Shown here in pieces: positions 11,742 to 23,460 of a DNA stretch of 64,000 nucleotides; position 1 is the stretch's first letter; every line of letters starts with the position of its first letter. The stretch comes from Thelonectria olida (Eukaryota > Ascomycota > Sordariomycetes > Hypocreales > Nectriaceae). The notes beneath the pieces are model-generated. The model did not search any database, was not told the DNA's origin, and was given only the letters and a program-made list of their open reading frames with translations. Where the stretch lies: assembly GCA_020736575.1 (NCBI GenBank), contig JAGPYM010000014.1, forward strand, positions 310,001-374,000, given 5' to 3'. The translations under genes were made by a program, and so were the position numbers.

Positions 11742-12461
11742 TTAAGCACTCAAATCCTTCTCCAGCGCATCAGCCATGTCCTTTAGTGTCGCGAATCGCC
11801 AATCATAGACAGGACCATCCCTGTTTCCCATAAGAGAGCCGGGTCGCTCAATCCAGCTCGACTTGATCCCAATCTTCTTAGCTGGGTGATGGTCGTGGAA
11901 CTGGCTCTGAGCCGTCTGGAGCACCTCAGACTTCTTGACGCCAAACTTGGCGTCGACCTCGCGAAGCATGTACTCAAAGTTCTTGGGGTCGGGCTTGTAG
12001 CTGCCGACGTCCTGGGCAGTGATGATAAGATCAAAGGGAAATCCCTCAAGGGGCCCTTTGTTGCTCATGGTGAAGGACTCTCTGTCGACATTGCTGAGGA
12101 CGACGAGCTTGTAGTGCTTGGCAAGTCGCTTCAGGGCCTCGACGGTGTCGGGGAAGGCAGGCCAGTTGGCCACCGAGTCGCCGAAAGCCTTGTTCTGCTC
12201 GGCAGTGGGAGCAAGAAGACCCAGACGCTCGGCAATCTCAGGGTGAATGGTGGTAAGAAGCTCGGAGTACTTCATGTCAGGAGTCTTGGTCTGCTGGGCT
12301 ACCTCAAACTCATGGTAGGCGTCCAAGAGCTGCTCGCGAGAGAAGGTGGCGCTATTAGCGTCGAGGAGGGGTTGCAAGCCGTTCAAGACGCCAGTCTCCC
12401 AGTCGATCAAGGTGCCGTAGACATCAAAGGAGAGGAGGCGGTAGTTGGAAAGACGATCCAT
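11742..12461 (-). CDS. Type II haloacid dehalogenase-like hydrolase (HAD superfamily)
   Basis: Single exon, 239 aa. The ATG at 12461 was chosen because the HAD fold starts immediately and the upstream extension is low-complexity. Motif I is SFDVYGTLIDWE with nucleophile D13. Motif II is VVLSNVD (S123). Motif III lysine is K156 in GSYKPDPKNF. The cap region and the fungal HDHHPAKKIGI segment follow. This is the pattern of (S)-2-haloacid dehalogenase type II proteins, cytosolic hydrolases that remove halogen from 2-haloacids. Many fungal members probably act on other small substrates. The substrate is not determinable here. The gene is convergent with the CorA-like gene. Confidence 0.85.
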   Translation of the reverse strand: MDRLSNYRLLSFDVYGTLIDWETGVLNGLQPLLDANSATFSREQLLDAYHEFEVAQQTKTPDMKYSELLTTIHPEIAERLGLLAPTAEQNKAFGDSVANWPAFPDTVEALKRLAKHYKLVVLSNVDRESFTMSNKGPLEGFPFDLIITAQDVGSYKPDPKNFEYMLREVDAKFGVKKSEVLQTAQSQFHDHHPAKKIGIKSSWIERPGSLMGNRDGPVYDWRFATLKDMADALEKDLSA

Positions 12462-13072
12462 TTTGCGAAGTGAGATGATGAGTTGGGATGTTGTGATGGT
12501 GGGGGTTGATGTATGGCAGATTGTGAGATGAAGATGGAGATGAAGACGATGAAGTTGGACGTAGACGTCGCCCAAGGTCTGTTAAATGCACAGCACGTCA
12601 AGCTTGAGTCAAGATGACATCGAGATGAACCGTTCTTGACCCCGCCATGTCAAGCAGGCAAACGCCCTCCGTTGATAAGCGGGCCACGGGCCGGGATCTT
12701 GACATTGTCGTCTGAATCCGGTAAATGGTGGAGCCTCCAAAGGGCGTGTGCCGGTGTGCCGGTAGGCCGGAGCGGCCGGGGAGAGCTCCGGTATCATTAG
12801 TCGGTTCTCATGATAGCTTCTCGAAATGGAAATAATGAGGCTTTGCAAGTTGCGAGGAAGATTGAGAGACGACCATCTCACCGATAACGGAGTTTTTCTC
12901 TGGTTCGCGTCGGCTTAGAAGTGAAGAGGTGGACTGGCATGGATAGATACTCGTGGAATCCTCAAAGGCTCAACAGAGCATACGGGTTCGTGCCGTAAAA
13001 ATTGATTGGGATGATCTTTAGGACTGTCACTGCAATATCAACTTCAGGCCACGGTACGGACCATCCACCAAA
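12462..13072. other. Intergenic region
   Basis: Promoter side of the dehalogenase and 3' side of the decayed transporter. No gene seen. Confidence 0.5.
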
Positions 13073-15051
13073 TTAGGCCTTCTCGAGGTGCTCAAACCTG
13101 CCATCCTCGCCCTTGGCATCCCTGATTGCCTCCAACACGGCACTTCGTGTTGGCACAAACTTGCCCCGTACATTGTTCTGAGAAAAGAGTTCATCCATAT
13201 CTTCAAGGGCGAGACCTGGAAGTGCGATATTAGCCACGTCATGTCGAGTTTGTGTCAATAGTTGTCACTTACCCTTTGTTTCCGGCACGAAGAGCCAGGC
13301 AAAGACAACCATGGTGAAACAAAACGACCCATACACAAAATACGTCCCAAAGCCGTGTGATCCAAGAGTAGCAATCATACTCGGCGTGCTCTTTGCGACG
13401 ACGAAATTGAACAGCCATTGACTGGCGGTGGCCATTCCCATTTGGAGGGCGCGCATGCGTGCAGCAGGGATTTCCTATTAATCCGTTAACAGATGTTTTG
13501 TAGAGATATTGTGTATCAGAATGTTGTACACTTGTATAAGTCCAAACGACGGGACCCCATCCAAACTGGTAAGCGGCGGCGAAGATGTAGATTGCCACAA
13601 TAGCGATGTAGCCGGTGGCGCCAAGGGGCGAGCCCTCCTTTGGTGGACTATATCGGATGAAGAACCCGACATAGAATAAAGCAAAGCCCTGTAAGGTTTC
13701 ACGTTAGCCGCAAGCCCGAAGTTATGCTGTTTGTGAGCTGTTTCTCACCTGAACAATCGCAGTCCAGAGCAAGCTCTTTCTCCGTCCAAGCGAATCGGTG
13801 ACGAAGAAGATGAAGATGGCACAGGACACCATCTTTACGATACCATAGATGCCAGTAGCGAATAATCCTGCCGACGACGAGGACATCCCCACGCTCTTGA
13901 AAATTGCAGGGCTGTAGTAAGTCATGGCATTCGTTCCCGTCAGATTGCTCCACATCATCATGGTAATACAGAGAAACGTTCTTCGACGGTACGACTTGAC
14001 AGTGAAGGCCTCTTTGATAAGAGTCAACCCGGAGCTGTTCGCTGCAAGCGCGCGTTCTTCCTCCAACTGCGCCGAGATGCCTTCCATCTCGCTCTGAATA
14101 TAGGGGTGGTCCACGGGAAGCCCGCGCAACTTGGCCAAGACCGCGAGTGCCTTTTCGGGAGTCTTTTGGGCCAAGAAACGCGGGGACTCGTTGGCAAAGA
14201 GCATACCGACAAACAGAAAGACAGCTGGCAAGGCTTGCAGGGACAGAGGGATAATGTACTGGCATGACCCTTGACATGAAGAAGACAACCATAGTTGATC
14301 CAGAATGCAGGCTACAGGGCAAGTTAGTTTCCTATTTTTGAATCAATGGCCAAGTAATGGTGGATTTCTCACGGTCAGTCCAGTGACGATGGAGAGTTGA
14401 TAGAAACCAGTGAGGAGTCCGCGAATACCCCTCGGCGCGTTTTCCGAGACGTAGAGCGGGTTGACAGTGGACGCGATTCCGATGGCAATACCTGTGATAA
14501 ATCTGGAATATCCTTAGCATAAAGAAGGTCTGATGGTTGTTAGAAGCCTACCTCCCAATGTACATGGCCGCAATATGACCACTCGCAGCAGCCTGGAGTG
14601 CAACGCCAATGAAGACAAGCACCGAGACAGTTATGAGAGACAGGCGTCGGCCGATTCGGTTGGCGAGCCACATGGCAATGATGCATCCGGCAAAGGCACC
14701 AGCCTGGATGACGGAGACAATGTTGGAGGAGAGGTTTGCGAGCACCTTGTCGGGTTTATCTACGAGGCCGTATTGTCTAAGGCAACGGTCAGTACGACTC
14801 AACATGTCGCACCATGGGTGTAATCTTATGCTTTGAAAGTCGGCATCGTGAGCACGCCGCCGATGATGCCCATATCCATTCCAAAGAGGAGCGCACCGCC
14901 ACATGCCTATCATCATTCTGTGGTTAGTATTCGCAAATGGGTATGGCTTGGGGTTGCTCACTATCAAGCTGACCATGACTGTCCGCAGATTGTAGATCTC
15001 GGGGGGGTCAGATTTGATTGCCTCATTGTGAACAAACTTCTGCAGGAACAT
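13073..15051 (-). pseudogene. MFS sugar transporter, probably pseudogene
   Basis: Eight exons can be laid out on the minus strand: 14962-15051, 14830-14906, 14552-14776, 14373-14502, 13749-14311, 13530-13688, 13273-13474 and 13073-13215. They cover a full-length hexose-type MFS carrier of about 529 aa, with [41 protein letters not shown] and LFVPETKGL motifs. Two lesions break it. Intron 2 (14777-14829) starts ATAAGA where GTAAGA is expected, and retaining it gives an immediate TAA. In exon 5, near 14260, one base is missing between the segment ending INYGCLLHVKGHA and the segment starting QYIIPLSLQALPA. All other joins keep frame perfectly, so the gene was functional recently. A sequencing error could explain one lesion but not easily both. 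Confidence 0.8.
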
Positions 15052-16320
15052 GATTGCTATTGGTGAGTGTTGCAAAGATTCGCAAAGAGTTACTCGATGC
15101 CCTGCTGTGAGACGAATCTTGTCTTTTCCTAACCATGGCCTACATATAGTCTTCAAGGCTCGACTGAAGTTTAGCGTCGCGGCAATAGACGGAGAAGACC
15201 ATCAGGCGAGCCGAGTCATGCAAAAGCTCTTCCAAGCGCCATCTCAGTCGTCTCACCCAGAACAATACCCCACACAACGAACTGGCCTGGTCGTTTCTCC
15301 GCAACTTGACCACGATCAACCTGGGGAAGCGGGCCATGTGGTTCGGGGAGGGACGGCAATAGACGGCGAAATGACGCAGGGACAACTTGAGGCTCGAGCA
15401 AGGGGGCGAGGTGATTTGGACGAGGTCGGGGATGAATCTCCCGTCAATAAGCTGCTCACCAAACGCGTAATCCCTTGATGATTGGTGGTGTGTTATTGGG
15501 AGCATGCTGCGAACAGCCCGGACAGGCCTGGGCCCGAGTCTACCTATTAGTGATTCGGACTATTTTGGCTTTGTACTACATGTATAGATATTTTATGCGA
15601 GCCATCCATGAAGTGGAATCCATACAGATTCATTATACAGTTGTTGGATGACGCGCCGGATTAATCGCGCTCTGAGTTATAAGGTTAAAAGTAAAGCAAT
15701 TGATATAGAATTAAAATATATAATAAATATTAAAATAAGGTATTTAATTAATTAGATTAAGATATTTAAATTAATAATATTAATTTATATATTAAGAAAT
15801 ATAGCATTTTCTGCTAATGTATCTAAAACCCCTTAGTTATCCCGTCTAGACCGACTTGTCGGTCCGACAACAGTCTATGGACATCAGTCACTCTGTCACG
15901 AGCACTGGTCCTATTTTAGGACCCCCACCCGCCCAATGCAAGTCATGTCCTCTGTCGAGTCTAAAATTGCAGTGATTTCAGCTCGGACGCCTAGAAATGC
16001 CTTGACTGGTTCGTGGAAGGCAGCTATATTAATATGTACCTTCTGCAGCTTCGATACCTGAAGTGAGCATCGCAAATCGAGCATTACGGGCAGACAGAAA
16101 TCTTAACGGGCATTGGTAAATGTCAAACGAGCATCAATTACTTCCCTGAAATTGTACCCACTCCAAATATATGATTGTGTCTTGCGAACAGGGGATCGAT
16201 CGCAGAGACCGGGCTGCTTAAAGTCTCACTTTATCAGGCGCAATCTGGTCGACCATCAATGGAAACACTCCCTGCATACCATTACAGCCCATCCAAAGGT
16301 CGGTAGACTTTCATCCAGCG
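15052..16320. other. Intergenic region with AT-rich island
   Basis: No gene is supported. About 15655-15825 is almost pure A/T in a genome of roughly balanced composition. The rest is ordinary intergenic DNA up to the PhyH stop codon. Confidence 0.55.
15655..15825. other. AT-rich island
   Basis: A stretch of about 170 nt consists mainly of A and T, with repeated TTAAT/ATATTAA words and no coding potential. It lies just upstream of the decayed sugar transporter. It could be a relic of a RIP-mutated repeat or simple AT-rich spacer. No terminal repeats were seen. Confidence 0.6.
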
Positions 16321-17465
16321 CTAAACGCCATTTAGTCGAGGCCTCAATGTGTGCTTTGGAAATTTGGAGAAACGCACCTTGTCATATGGCTTCTCCGGGT
16401 CAACAAACCGAACATCAGTCGCCAGCCGAATCTTGTCGTTGGGATCCTTGTTCTTGCAGCTGGCATGCACCATGTAAGGGTTGTGGAAAATGACATCTCC
16501 GGCCTCGTACTCAGCGATGAGCCACTTACGACGAGCTTCTTTACCGTAAGACACCGTGTCGCGGCTTAGAAAACCGCCGTCGTTCATATTCTGGTTGAAA
16601 GCGCTGATGCGTTCTTCATCCGTGAGGTTCTGTGAATTCTTGGCAAAGTCGTCCTCTGTCTTCTTGCCAATGTCGGTTGAGCCTTCGAGGTACATCAGGC
16701 CGCCTGCCTCGAGCGACACGCCACCGATGGGGATCCAGGCCGTGAGACTCGTGGGAGGCCCAGCGCGGAGATACATCTGGTCAAAGTGAACTGGGGTGAG
16801 CTCGCTATTTGGCACAAACGCCCGGAGCATGGACCGCTGCAGCATATGAGGATTGGCCCAGCCGGTGAAGTGGCCGACAAAGTCTCTGAGCTGCTTGTTC
16901 TTGCAGAACTCGAGATAGAAGGGCGCTTCATGGGCAGAAACCATGAGCTCGACGTAGCGGTCGCTCTGAGGGTCGTCTTTCAGACCAAACAGACGGCGCA
17001 AGTTGCCAGGAGGAAGGTATTTCTTAGTGTCTGCACCAGAGTAGATGCCGTCAACAGTATCCGTACCATCCTTGAGAAGGCCACTGGGGGCCATGTAGGA
17101 GAAGTAGTCGTGCCTGCATTCGAGGGAGTCTTCTTTGGGAATACATCCCTTGATCTATTGTCTCATAATTAGTGCCCATGTCTCTTAGTCTTGGGGTTGC
17201 AATATGGAGAGGTTACAAAGAGGTATCCGTCACGATCAAATCGCTCGCGCATGACTTCGAGGGGTGCGTCCTTGGAAGTGGGCTGCAGGTAGCCGATTGT
17301 CTCGGAATCCATGGGGCCGAAGTTGGACTCGAGACTCAAGGTAGAGGGGACCGCGGGATGGTATTTTCCATAATTATCTTCGTAGGCCTGTTTGCTGGTG
17401 TTGAACTTGTTGAGGGAAGAGGGGGAGGAGTTCAAGGAAGGGGACTCGAGGCGACTGGGAGCCAT
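16321..17465 (-). CDS. Phytanoyl-CoA dioxygenase (PhyH) family protein
   Basis: Two exons, 17217-17465 and 16321-17154 (360 aa). The ATG at 17465 starts MAPSRLESP. The join reads DGYLF then IKGCIPKED, as expected in the family. Iron ligands of the 2-oxoglutarate oxygenase fold are visible: H206-x-D208 in PVHFDQMYLRAG and distal H313 in PYMVHASCKN, with R326 a candidate 2-oxoglutarate-binding arginine. Family enzymes hydroxylate small molecules or acyl groups using Fe(II) and 2-oxoglutarate in the cytosol or peroxisome. The substrate is unknown. It stands between two pseudogenes but shows no lesion itself. A second, quite different PhyH gene lies at 46.9 kb. Confidence 0.85.
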
Positions 17466-18123
17466 GTCGGGTGAATATTCGCGAGGTTTGATGTTGGAAT
17501 GGATAAAGGGTAAAGAAAATAGCAATGGACGTTGGAGAAGATTGTCGAGAAAGTATGATGAGGATTTCAAGACCAAATATATAAGGATCATGGCTTCTTC
17601 CCTCGTTTAAATATGTCGATTGAGGGGACAATATAGTCACCGGATTCAAGTACAATAGACCGGGTAATGCACGTAGCCGGTCTGATGAATGAGAACGAAG
17701 AAAGTGGCGGAAAATTCCACCTTGACGTCCATTTCCCTCAATCATTGCTTTCTCCTCTGCGGCAGGTCTGAAGTCATCATCAATCAACACCACTACCGTC
17801 TATAACCATCTACTGCCATCGCCACAACCACCACCCAAACCGGCCGTTTCCAACAGGGAACTGAATCCAATTGGTAACTCAGGCCCAGCTGCATGGGGCT
17901 AATCACCATCTATTGCCGTCTATTGCCAGCCCCGGACTTGGGGAGCGGGGGAATCTCCCCACACATACGCACCCATGATGACCTGCTCCCACTGGACACT
18001 CACAAGAAGATGGAATCGTCTTCCCCAGATTTTGTGATATCGTCCTTCTTTTACTTTTCCCGGAGCCGGATCTGATGCCTGCGGGCTAAATATCCAGTCG
18101 GAGAACCCGGAAAGCAATCGACA
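17466..18123. other. Divergent intergenic region
   Basis: Shared upstream region of the PhyH gene and the decayed Zn2Cys6 gene. No further feature was identified. Confidence 0.5.
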
Positions 18124-20286
18124 ATGACCAGAGGCCTCGGCTTGAGACAATATCGAGCTTGTACCCGATGCCGCTCGCGCAAGACGCGCTGTGACTTGTG
18201 CGTCGTCTGCCTTCACTACCCTGCAATTGACCAGCTTAGGTCGATTCGATTTCACCCAATCCGTCGGCATCGACAGCAAAAAAGGAGGAGCTTCCATGAA
18301 CCAGCTCCTTCGACACTATCGAGCGACCATGTTTCACCGCGACAAGCAAAAGTCAACGACGAGACTCTTCATGACAATTTGCAGAACCCCTACGATGCGT
18401 TGCTGATACTTGCGCACACGGCTGGACAGAGCGATGCTCACGAAGCGATGAATGTCTGCAGAGGAAATGAAGCCGATGGCAAGACCAATGGCTCCGCTGA
18501 CGCGACCATATCTTCCTCCAGGGCTCAGATTCAAAATGACGACTCTAATGCGCCCTTGCGAGGTGCGAACAGACTGGACGACCCGAGAATCAGGGCCTAC
18601 CCACTGATCGAGAACGGACTATCGATCCTACGTTACTTATCCATCTTTTGAGTGTGTGAGTGCCAGAGATGTCCTCTGCTTTCCCTCTCTACCTCGTCAT
18701 TAATGAGTCAATCTCCAGATACGCAGATAATTACCATCCATTCTTTCCAATCGTGCCCGCCAATGTACTGCGACCGGAGTGTATACTCAACTCCATACGG
18801 AACGAGTCATTCCTCCTGTCATCAGTCCTAGTCGTCGCTTCCAAAGACCGAAATGACGTCGGAAATCTGCACAAGTCGATATGGAACTACATGCGTCAAT
18901 TGATCCTCGATGTTGTGCTCGGCATGGCAAGTATCCGCAACGTCGGGTGTGTAGAGGGCCTCCTGCTGCTCGGAGAGTGGACTTTGCTCAACCAAGGTCA
19001 CACGGATAATGGTGGTGAGGGCGCTGCTTGGTAGATTCTAGGTCTGGCCGTCCGGTTGGCATATCTGCTGCGTCTGGAGGACAGCTCCTTCAAGGGAGCT
19101 GACGGGGAAGTGGACGCCTCGATCCAACGGGAGCGACTGGCTTGGACTTGTAAGAGGGCAACCACCTCCTCAGAATCTCACTTCGAGGCCTGACTGTTAT
19201 AGTTACCTACCTCTCGGACCGCCAGATTTCGATCCGTATGGGCCAGGCTTTTTGGTGTCGAGGACCAGCATTATCGGCACGCTTCACAGCCAACGACTTT
19301 CCAGCCCTCCAGCCGCGCCATCCCTACGACGAAAATTTCGCCTCACTCATTCAAGCTCAAGTAGAGCTCACGACCATATTCGGCAACGCCCACGATATTC
19401 TCTTTGCGTCTCGGTCACGGACTGCCGAGATCATGATGCGAGGAGACTACACCAAATACGTCGACGACACAAGCAGAGCCATGCAGGCGTGGCAACATGC
19501 TTGGAGATCGCTCGCTGTGTCTCCACACCTGAAGAGCTGTTTGACCTTGATGCAGGAGTATCTTCGCCTGTATTTCAACGCATTTGCGTTCCAGGTTGTC
19601 CTGTACCGCGCTTCGAGGAAGAGCGCGTCTGGCTCGGACCAAGACGACAGCGGACGGCCAGGCATTGCGTTTCCGGATTCGTCCATGGCAAGCCCGGATG
19701 CGAAGAGCATTTACGAGGCCGTCAATGCTGCTGAGAATCTGCTCCAAATCGTCGTCGAGGACATTGGCCCAGAGAAGCACCTGCGATATATGCCGGCACG
19801 CTTCTATCTGTAAGAACCCAAGTGGCTGATAGCTGAATGGTGAGCTGGCGTGACCAATCTGCTTTAAGGTACGAAATTCACTCGTCCGTGTTTCTATACA
19901 AAGCCCATGCCTCTGGTGCAATATCATCGGGAAGATACGCGCACACGGCATCGCTCATGCAGCGCTTCATCGCAGCGCTCAAAGCAGCCGCCGTCGACGA
20001 CAACCACATCACGCCCAGATACGCAAAACTCCTCGAGAGGCTGTGGTTCCATAGACCGGAAACGGCTCTCGGGACGCACGTTGACGCCGAGCACGACGTG
20101 GAAAACGCGAGTATCGGGTTTTGTGACTCGTTGGCCATGCTCGGGACGGACTTGAGCAGAACGCAGGTGGGTGTTTTTGACGACATTAGCCTGCAGCCGT
20201 TTGATTGCACTGATACGATGGACGGGTTGTTCGCGATCCCGCCTGTGTTTCCGTGGGATCAGTGTGGGTTTCTCAGCGCTGTGTAG
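18124..20286 (+). pseudogene. Zn2Cys6 transcription factor, decayed
   Basis: The frame begins MTRGLGLRQYRACTRCRSRK with the first three cysteines of a zinc cluster. The second half, expected as C-x2-C-x6-C, reads RRHRQQKRRSF with no cysteine. Near 18620 the frame must shift by one base to continue from PLIENGL into IDPTLLIHLLSV. An intron 18656-18718 (GTGAGT/CCAG) then leads into YADNYHPFFPIVPANVL. At 19033 an in-frame TAG interrupts EGAAW-stop-ILGLAVRLAYLLRLED, a conserved fungal_trans stretch that often has Q there. Introns 19150-19202 and 19810-19868 join the rest, ending at 20286. The 3' half has no lesion apart from these. The gene probably no longer encodes a working regulator. Confidence 0.75.
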
Positions 20287-21582
20287 TAGGACGGCTGCCT
20301 GGTCTGCGGATGCAATCATCTAGTTTCAATCTAGCAAGTTAGATTCATCATTTCAGTTTCGTTGCCAACAGGTGAGAACTGACGCGGCCAGCCCGGTCGC
20401 CGTGAGCATCGCTTACCTGCTTGCGGCGTAGCTGTTCGGACACGCCGTGAGGGCTACGACGCGACGGATAGACGATCCGCTTGAAATCAGAAAGAGTAAC
20501 TCTCGGCATGTTTCACCGAAGATGTCATGTCCGTGTGTCCCTTTTGAAGGTGTAGACGATTAAAAACACCAAAACACGAACCCCGGACTGATAGCGAATT
20601 TCTCGTCATCTCCGTTGCTGATCCTTGCCCCCGTTCTGTCCCCCATGTCCTGATCATTTGCCCCATGAGGTTTCCCCGCGGCCCCGCCAAGGGTGCCCTG
20701 GAAGTGTTGACGATGGAGGCAGAGGGAAGTCGAGTCGTGGATGGGTTGCTTGTGAGGATTGTTAGTATAACGGTGAATTGAATGAGTATTGCATTTCCAG
20801 GAATATAGACGTGCAGTTGCTATAGATAGTTTGCTTGTCGGGACTTGGACCCTGGCACAGGCAACACGAACAACAGCCTCTCCCGCAGCCATCTCGGCCC
20901 AACAATTCGAGCCGAACTGTTGATCAGAGTCTAGAAAATGAATGAAAAAAAAAAAAAAAAAAACTCTTCATATCTCTAATGCAACGCTCAGTTGGTCAGT
21001 CGGTTAGACCAGTTCGGCGCCGAAAATATTAAGAAGCAAGCGACGCCCAGTCAGAATTTTTCGTAAAGGCCGGCGGCTATCAGCCCAGATCGATCTACTG
21101 CCAGCTTATGCGGGGATAAGGTCGTTCTTATCTCTATCATCTATGACTAAGGAAGCCGCCGGCGATTCGATTCAACACCGTTATCTTATCAACCCGACGT
21201 TAGACTTTTTCTTATTAGCAAGGATTGCCGTCTATTCGGCGTCTGATCTAACGGCCGGCAGTAACTAATTGGTTGATCGACTTGCACTGACTCAATAGAG
21301 TTTTTTCGTCTTTCTCCGTTTTGTATAGCCTTATCTGCTTTGTGGGTTGATTTCGCGGTTGCATGTACGTATGGCGCTTCATCCGATGAACAAGAGGATT
21401 AATTCGGCGACACCTCGGGATGCGTAGCCGGATAAATGTTCCATAGAGACACAAGTCAAAGTGGAAATAGTATAAGTGCTGGATAGTCGCCCTTGCAGAA
21501 ACACGTCCTCAGCCTTTCTCACCACATAACTAGTGTCAACTCGCTCTGAATAGTGTCATCTCCTCATAGAGACAGGCTCAAA
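20287..21582. other. Intergenic region, promoter of ACS-type permease
   Basis: No gene is supported. It contains a poly(A) run of about 19 nt around 20944-20963. It also has a cluster of GATAA/TTATC words at 21115, 21128, 21181, 21186, 21331 and 21431 upstream of the permease. Confidence 0.55.
21115..21435 (+). promoter_or_regulatory. Cluster of GATA-factor sites
   Basis: Six GATAA cores (either strand) occur within 320 nt, 150-470 nt before the permease ATG. Four match HGATAR, including a TTATCTTATC pair at 21181-21190. In ascomycetes AreA/NIT2-type GATA factors bind such sites under nitrogen limitation, and paired sites bind best. The regulatory role is inferred. Confidence 0.4.
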
Positions 21583-23203
21583 ATGCAGCACCAATCCGAC
21601 ATCCCCACGGCCGAGGCCGACCTCGACACCAAGGCCCGGCCCGTCTCCGTCAACGATGCCCCCGAAAAGGGAGAGGTCCAAAACATCTCGGCCCAGCAGA
21701 GCATCGACCCCGAGATGGAGAGGCGCATCGTTTGGAAGTTTGACCTTCGCATTCTGCCCCTACTCGCCACCATGTATCTCTTCAACAGTCTCGACAAGAG
21801 CAACATGGGAAATGCGAAAACCGCAGGTCTCGTCGACGATCTTGGGCTCAAGGGCAATCAGTACAACATTTTGCTTTCAGTCTTCTTCATCCCATACGTC
21901 CTGGCTGCTCCTATTCTTGGTCTCCTCGGCAAGAAATTTGGCCCCTCTCGAGTCCTGCCCTGCATGATGGCCGTCTTCGGATCCATGACTCTGGTCACCG
22001 CAGGCGTGCACAACTTTTCCGGACTGTTCGCCGTCCGTTGGTTCCTGGGCATGTCCGAGAGTGCCTTCTTTCCTCTCGTCATCTACTACCAGACCACCTT
22101 CTATCGCCGTGGTGAGCTCGCCCGCCGACTTGCCATCTTCTACGCCGGCTCTGGAATTGCGAGCGCCTTTTCCGGTCTTCTGGCTTTCGGGACTTTTCAG
22201 ATCGAGGGCGGCGCTTTGCCTGCGTGGAAGTATCTCTTCGTCGTTGAAGGTAAGAACCAACTGGCAAAGAATCGCTGCGGAACTCGACTAACATCAGCTT
22301 CTTAGGTTCCGGTACTCTGATCGTGGCCTTGGTCGCCTGGTGGTTTTTGCCTTACAACGGAGCCACGGCTAGCTTTCTCACCTCCGAGGAAAAGGAGTTG
22401 GCCCATTACCGACTGCAGATGGATTCCTCCTCGGTCGTTGGTGAAGAATTCAACCTCCGAGAAGCCGCCAAGATTCTCAAGCACCCTACGTCCTGGGCCG
22501 TTCTCCTCATCCAAGTCTGTCTCGGTGTCCCCCTGCAGGGCGTCCAGCTGTATCTCCCCGTCATCGTCAAGCGTCTCGGCTACAGCACCGTCAAGACCAA
22601 CCTCTACACCGTCGCCCCCAACATCTCCGGCGCTGCCATGCTTCTCATCCTGGGTTTCTGCTCTGATTTCGCAAAGCTCCGATTCCCCTTCGTCGCTCTG
22701 GGCTTCGCCTTCACCCTGACCGGCTTCATCATCTACGCCTGCGTCAACGTCACCACGCAGCTGCACGTCGCCTACTTTGCCTGCTTCATGATGACTTGGG
22801 GCACCTCTGCGCCGTCAGTTATCCTAGACGTGTGGTACAACAACAACATTGCCAACGAAAACCGACGAATGATGCTTACGACCATTGCCGTTCCCGTTGC
22901 CAACGTCATGGGCCTTGTTGCGTAAGTACACCCGCGATAATCTTCCTAAAACATTGTTATTAACAGCGAATTAGATCCAACATCTTCCAAGAAAAGGACG
23001 CGCCCAAGTACTTCCCTGCCTTGATTACGACTGCTTCGTTTGGTGCTACCGGTTGCGTGTGCACTGTCCTTTTGGGCGCGTGGATGATGTGGGATAATAA
23101 GAGGCGAGATAGAGTCGAGGGTGTCAAGGCCAAGGCGAGAGATATTCCTACTGAGCTTCTCGCGGCGGGACCTGAGAGCCCAGCCTACCGATGGTATTTG
23201 TAA
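21583..23203 (+). CDS. Dal5/Tna1-type MFS permease (ACS family)
   Basis: Three exons, 21583-22249, 22306-22921 and 22975-23203 (503 aa). The ATG at 21583 follows CTCAAA. Upstream in-frame sequence lacks an ATG. The N-terminal motif VWKFDLRILPLLATMYLFNSLDKSNMGNAKTAGL, then RWFLGMSESAFFPLVIYYQTTFYRRGELARRLAIFY and FMMTWGTSAPSVILDVWYNNNIANENRR, are hallmarks of fungal anion:cation symporters such as allantoate, nicotinate and pantothenate permeases. About 12 membrane segments are present. The substrate is probably a small organic anion or vitamin-like compound. The exact one is unknown. It is convergent with the first SDR gene of the presumed polyol cluster. GATA sites upstream suggest nitrogen control. 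Confidence 0.85.
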
Positions 23204-23460
23204 GAGAACTAGGTATAGAGATGAGACGCCGGGTGATAGACAAAAGTTATTCAAGAAGATGAACGAATATACCATTTGATGATGAAATTTTATTCTTCAT
23301 AGTCTCCGTGTGCCTTGAGGCGATGTCCCCATACCTGAGATCCTGTCCTAGGGCCTACATGCGATTCGAGTCATGAATGCTCGTTCCTAACCTTGATTTT
23401 AAACATCTACTCGTTAATTAGATTGTATCGGCCAGGGTAGTTCGAAACCATTTCCAATCC

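Noticed and set aside
18660..19034. Separate ORF starting MPEMSSAFPLYLVINES
   Set aside because: Its first codons lie in an intron (GTGAGT...CCAG, 18656-18718) of the Zn2Cys6 pseudogene. The rest is part of that gene.
20944..20963. Poly(A) run as a sign of a retrotransposed element
   Set aside because: No target-site duplication, reverse-transcriptase remnant or processed gene copy next to it.
21409..21431. CGG-N9-CCG in the ACS permease promoter
   Set aside because: The spacing differs from the N10 elements, so it was not counted as part of the shared motif set.
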